Source of the DNA: JAJDIA01 sp031555735
GTDB lineage: Bacteria; Bacteroidota; Bacteroidia; Bacteroidales; Tannerellaceae
Assembly: GCA_031555735.1 (NCBI GenBank)
Contig: JAVBUE010000009.1
Coordinates: 1-64,000 of the forward strand
Reading direction: 5' to 3'
Length of the DNA stretch: 64,000 bases
Shown: one piece after another, positions 60,429 through 64,000 of the stretch
Layout of the letters: each line of letters begins with the position of its first letter
Numbering within the stretch: the first letter of the stretch is position 1
Program-made: the position numbers and the translations under genes
The notes under the pieces: model-generated
What the model saw: the letters and a program-made list of their open reading frames with translations, nothing else
The model's database searches: none
What the model was told of the DNA's origin: nothing

Positions 60429-62483
60429 TTACCCGATCAACTGTACGCTTCGCTTGATGAATTGGCTAAGGGCTTCTCCTTTCAGCATACCGTTGCCAAG
60501 CAGGGCGAGGTCGATCAGTTGGCTGATCAGGTTGTTGCCCGCGGCGTATTCGGTAAGGATGGATTTGCTTTGTTCACGCAGTTCTTCCAGCTTCTTGTCG
60601 GTATTATCCCGGTCTTCTTTTTCGGAGGCGGAGAGTTCATCTTCTTTCTTCTTGCTCTGCGCTTCGCGGAGATCCGACTGACGGGCTTCCCACCCTTTGA
60701 TATCAGCCAGGATGGGTTGCAGTTTTTCGCCACACTGGGCTTCTTCGTCGGTCAAAACCTTTTTCACCAACGGATGGTCGGTGTTCAGTACCAGGTTGTA
60801 GCTGTCGGGCAATTCGCCGTAGAACGATGCCATACCTCCCTGCATGGCCGACATCTCACGCATGCGGCGCATGTATTCGCCCTGTGTAAGCATCACCGGA
60901 TTGGTTTTCTCGCCCAAGGCTTCGAAGGTGACATAGAAGTCAGCTTTCTCCATCTTCGGCATCCGGCATTTGAACATTTCCCGAAGGGCGTTCTGCTGGT
61001 TGTCGTCGAGGGTAACGAGGTTCACTTTCTCTTTCGGGATCAGGTTGTCGGTCGTATCGCTGTCGATCCGGACAAAACGGGTCTTTTCGAGTTTTTGTTC
61101 CAGTTGGCCTACGATATGCACATCCAGTTGACCGTCCATCATCAGCACGCTATAACCTTTGTCTTTGGCGGCATGGATATAGCTGTACTGGTCTTCCTTG
61201 CTGTTGGTATAGAGATACACCAGTTGGCCGTCCTTGTCGGTCTGGTTGTCTTTGATCAATGTCTTGTATTCGTCGAGGGTGAAGTACTTGCCGTCCACAT
61301 CCTTTAATAAGGCGAACTTGGTGGCGCGGTCGTAAAACTTCTCGTCGGTCAGCATACCGTATTGGATAAACAGTTTGAGGCTGTCCCATTTCTCTTCAAA
61401 CTGCGGACGGTCGTTTTTGAAGATTTCTTCCAGCCGGTCGGCTACCTTCTTGGTGATATGGTTGGATATCTTCTTCACGTTCTGGTCGCTTTGCAAGTAC
61501 GAACGGGAAACGTTCAGCGGGATATCCGGCGAATCCAGTACGCCATGCAGCAGCGTAAGGAATTCGGGCACGATACCTTCCACGGAATCGGTCACGAAAA
61601 CCTGGTTGCAATACAACTGAATCTTGTTGCGGTGCATGTCGATGTTGCTCTTGATGCGCGGGAAGTAAAGGATACCGGTGAGGTTGAACGGATAATCCAC
61701 ATTCAGGTGGATCCAGAACAAGGGTTCTTCCGACATGGGATAGAGGTCGCGGTAGAACTTCTTGTAGTCTTCTTCGGTCATATCCGCCGGTTTGCGTACC
61801 CAGGCGGGGGTTGTATCATTCACGATGTTATCGTCGGCCGTATCCACATATTTGCCGTCTTTCCATTCCTGTTTCTTACCGAAAGCAATGGGAATCGGGA
61901 GGAAGCGGCAGTATTTGGTCAGCAGGCCGTTGATCTTTTCCTTGTTCAGGAAGTCTTTGTTGTCATCGTCGATATAGAGGATGATATCGGTCCCTCGATC
62001 TGCCTTTTCCGTTTCTTCCAGCGAATATTCGGGATTGCCTTCACAGCTCCATTTCATAGGCACGGCGCCTTCTTTATACGAGCGGGTAACGATCTCCACC
62101 CGTTTGGCCACCATAAAGGAAGAATAGAAACCGAGACCAAAGTGGCCGATGATCGAAGCAGCATCGTTCTTATATTTTTCTACAAACTCTTCGGCACCGG
62201 AGAACGCAATCTGGTTGATGTATTTGTCGATTTCTTCTGCCGTCATACCGATACCCCGGTCGCTGATGGTGATCTTTTTGTCGTCGAACGATACACGGAT
62301 CGTCAGGTCGCCCATCTCGCCCTTGAACTCACCGACGGAAGAAAGTGTTTTCAGTTTTTGCGTGGCATCCACGGCATTGGATACCAACTCACGCAGGAAG
62401 ATCTCATGGTCACTGTACAGGAATTTTTTGATGATGGGGAATATATTCTCACTCGTTACCCCAATGTTTCCTTGTTTGCTCAT
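60429..62483 (-). CDS. htpG: Molecular chaperone HtpG (Hsp90)
   Basis: 684 residues. ATPase N-domain: FLRELVSNAVDATQKL, DRGIGMTAEEI and IGHFGLGFYSSFMVA. Middle-domain features include YCNQVFVTDS and LPLNVSR-like PLNVSRSYLQ. The C-terminal dimerisation domain ends QLIDLALLGNGMLKGEALSQ. The length is a little above E. coli HtpG, normal for Bacteroidetes. ATG 62483 is at the frame start. The 5' gap of 214 bases to the antiporter shows no clear consensus promoter for htpG. Confidence 0.96.
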   Translation of the reverse strand: MSKQGNIGVTSENIFPIIKKFLYSDHEIFLRELVSNAVDATQKLKTLSSVGEFKGEMGDLTIRVSFDDKKITISDRGIGMTAEEIDKYINQIAFSGAEEFVEKYKNDAASIIGHFGLGFYSSFMVAKRVEIVTRSYKEGAVPMKWSCEGNPEYSLEETEKADRGTDIILYIDDDNKDFLNKEKINGLLTKYCRFLPIPIAFGKKQEWKDGKYVDTADDNIVNDTTPAWVRKPADMTEEDYKKFYRDLYPMSEEPLFWIHLNVDYPFNLTGILYFPRIKSNIDMHRNKIQLYCNQVFVTDSVEGIVPEFLTLLHGVLDSPDIPLNVSRSYLQSDQNVKKISNHITKKVADRLEEIFKNDRPQFEEKWDSLKLFIQYGMLTDEKFYDRATKFALLKDVDGKYFTLDEYKTLIKDNQTDKDGQLVYLYTNSKEDQYSYIHAAKDKGYSVLMMDGQLDVHIVGQLEQKLEKTRFVRIDSDTTDNLIPKEKVNLVTLDDNQQNALREMFKCRMPKMEKADFYVTFEALGEKTNPVMLTQGEYMRRMREMSAMQGGMASFYGELPDSYNLVLNTDHPLVKKVLTDEEAQCGEKLQPILADIKGWEARQSDLREAQSKKKEDELSASEKEDRDNTDKKLEELREQSKSILTEYAAGNNLISQLIDLALLGNGMLKGEALSQFIKRSVQLIG

Positions 62484-62697
62484 AATCCAAATCTGTTTTA
62501 TCTTGTTTATATACTATTGATATGTTTGATCATCGAATCCTTTTACCAATTATCAAAACAAGTGCCAAAGGGAACGTTTGGAAGTCAAAAAAGCAGATAA
62601 TGTGACATTATTGCAGATAATTCAGCTATGATTGTCATCCGCGGTATGTGCTAAACAACTTTTTCCCTACATTTATACCCGCAAACAACAACAAAAG

Positions 62698-64000
62698 ATG
62701 GCTGAATTACATCCGTTCATTATCGATCTGGCGCTTATCCTGATAACAGCCGGGATCGCTACACTTCTTTTTAAATGGCTGAAACAGCCAGTCGTGCTTG
62801 GTTATATTGTTGCCGGTGTCATTGCCGGTCCCTTTGTGCCTTGGATACCAACGGTTACTGAAATGGCCAATGTCGAGATTTGGGCGGAGATCGGTGTGAT
62901 ATTCCTGCTGTTCGCATTAGGACTGGAGTTCAGTTTTAAAAAATTGATGGATGTAGGCGGCACCGCATCGCTGGCTACATTAATTAATATGGTGTCGATG
63001 ATCCTGGTGGGGTATATCATCGGACGGGTGTTGCATTGGTCGCATATGGACAGCCTCTTCCTGGGTGGTATGTTATCTATGTCGTCCACCACAATCATTA
63101 TCAAAGCCTTCAACGATATGGGATTACAGAAGCAGCGCTTTGCCAACATTGTTTTTGGGATGCTGATCGTGGAAGATCTGGCCGCGATCCTGATGATGGT
63201 GTTGCTCTCCACCGTGGCGGTTAGCAAAACGATCGAAGGGATGGAACTGTTAGGCAGTATGTTCCGCTTGGTATTCTTTGTCTTAGTTTGGTTTATTGTC
63301 GGTATTTATTTGGTACCAACCCTGTTGAAGAAACTGAAGAAGTATCTGAATGACGAAACGCTTGTGATCATTGCCGTCGGGCTTTGCCTGGGGATGGTAT
63401 TATTTGCTTATAAGGTAGGATTCTCTGCTGCGCTGGGCGCTTTCATCATGGGATCTATCCTGGCTGAAACGGTACGCGCCAAACAGATCGCCCATCTGAT
63501 CGGACCGATCAAGAATTTGTTCGGAGCGATCTTCTTCGTCTCCGTAGGTATGATGCTGAACCCGCAGATCATTGCCGACAAGTATGGACTGATCATTGTC
63601 TTTACGCTGACCGTATTGATTGGACGGGTGATCTTTGCCACGATCGGTGTACTGGCATCCGGCGAAGGCTTAAAGGTCGCTTTGCAATCAGGCTTTAGTC
63701 TGACGCAGATCGGAGAGTTCTCTTTTATCATCGCCACGCTCGGAACCAGCCTGGGAGTGCTTAGTGCTGATTTGTATCCGATCATCGTAGCCGTTTCGAT
63801 CGTTACAACCTTTATCACACCCTATTGTATCCGTCTCTCCGTGCCGGTCTATGATGCGATAGAGAAACGCCTTCCGGAGAAATGGAGCATTCTGATCGAT
63901 GGTTATGCCTCTTCCAACCTAAAAGTGGTAAACCGGCAAAACGACTGGAATCAGCTATTGAAAAGTATTCTTCAATTGATGGCTGTCTATACAACGATCG
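62698..64000 (+). CDS. Cation:proton antiporter, CPA2/KefB-like (partial, continues past the window)
   Basis: The frame from ATG 62698 is open for 434 codons to the right edge. About twelve membrane helices are seen. CPA2 motifs: KQPVVLGYIVAGVIAGP, FLLFALGLEFSFKKL, GGMLSMSSTTIIIKA, FGMLIVEDLAAILMMV and GFSAALGAFIMGSILAET. A hydrophilic part (RLPEKWSILIDGYASSN) begins near residue 400, so a C-terminal regulatory domain may follow. The ion (Na+ or K+) cannot be inferred. A TACATTTA box near 62669 is a weak promoter candidate. Confidence 0.92.
   Translation, partial: MAELHPFIIDLALILITAGIATLLFKWLKQPVVLGYIVAGVIAGPFVPWIPTVTEMANVEIWAEIGVIFLLFALGLEFSFKKLMDVGGTASLATLINMVSMILVGYIIGRVLHWSHMDSLFLGGMLSMSSTTIIIKAFNDMGLQKQRFANIVFGMLIVEDLAAILMMVLLSTVAVSKTIEGMELLGSMFRLVFFVLVWFIVGIYLVPTLLKKLKKYLNDETLVIIAVGLCLGMVLFAYKVGFSAALGAFIMGSILAETVRAKQIAHLIGPIKNLFGAIFFVSVGMMLNPQIIADKYGLIIVFTLTVLIGRVIFATIGVLASGEGLKVALQSGFSLTQIGEFSFIIATLGTSLGVLSADLYPIIVAVSIVTTFITPYCIRLSVPVYDAIEKRLPEKWSILIDGYASSNLKVVNRQNDWNQLLKSILQLMAVYTTI

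Noticed and set aside
61362..62600. 412-residue frame on the plus strand
   Set aside because: Antisense to htpG, whose motifs are unambiguous.

Overview
The window looks like chromosomal DNA of a Bacteroidales bacterium. The best guess is the Parabacteroides/Tannerellaceae neighbourhood, but no marker here settles the genus. Three things point this way: promoters of the Bacteroidetes type (-7 TAnnTTTG, sometimes with TTTG or TTG about 19-20 bases upstream), the trp gene order BEGDCFA, and families typical of the group (type III glutamine synthetase with GltB/GltD, DUF3078 and Porin_10 outer-membrane proteins, six-bladed beta-propeller proteins, TatAC without TatB). Nearly all of it reads as stable core genome. 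There is no transposase, integrase, CRISPR array or SusC/SusD pair.

Layout. 0-11 kb: a LytS/LytTR two-component pair, two nucleotide-cofactor oxidoreductases, an M20 peptidase, then three tandem paralogous soluble PAS/GAF histidine kinases. 11-21 kb: a decayed beta-propeller lipoprotein gene, a DUF3078 outer-membrane protein and the nitrogen-assimilation operon glnN-gltB-gltD. 21-28.7 kb: housekeeping singletons (SGNH hydrolase, MFS transporter, HAD phosphatase, exonuclease III, MgtC-like protein, phosphoserine phosphatase) and a few small unknowns. 28.9-35.6 kb: a complete tryptophan operon with a leader peptide carrying two adjacent Trp codons and a terminator hairpin. 35.6-41.5 kb: a Porin_10 gene with an orphan solute-binding protein, then a 2-oxoacid:ferredoxin oxidoreductase operon with an unlisted 55-residue membrane protein inside it. 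41.7-49.1 kb: an alpha/beta hydrolase, a GH30-like enzyme with a duplicated N-terminal domain, a GH20-like enzyme, a queuosine-precursor transporter and a beta-propeller protein. 49.1-64 kb: RNA helicase, TatAC, FabD, tRNA-Gly and tRNA-Tyr, RibH, TPR protein, RecF with a DUF721 protein, an acetyltransferase, tRNA-Ser, MltG, indolepyruvate oxidoreductase IorAB, HtpG and the start of a CPA2 antiporter.

How the genes work together. GS-III and GOGAT assimilate ammonium. The trp operon draws on glutamine (TrpG) and on serine (TrpB; SerB is nearby). The two ferredoxin-linked oxidoreductases handle 2-oxoacids and aryl-pyruvates, as expected of an anaerobe that interconverts amino acids and keto acids.

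Most unusual signals: (1) four intergenic arrays (about 10.99, 28.75, 42.85 and 56.34 kb), each built of four to five direct repeats with the same 22-bp period; two are large palindromes lying between convergent genes, and the other two have unrelated unit sequences. (2) A Trp-codon leader and intrinsic terminator ahead of trpB. (3) Apparent damage, or a switch, at the 5' end of iorA involving a T7 run. (4) A 19-bp perfect palindrome against the glnN -7 box. (5) Tandem triplication of soluble histidine kinases with no adjacent matching regulator. All calls are from reading the sequence; no database search was run.
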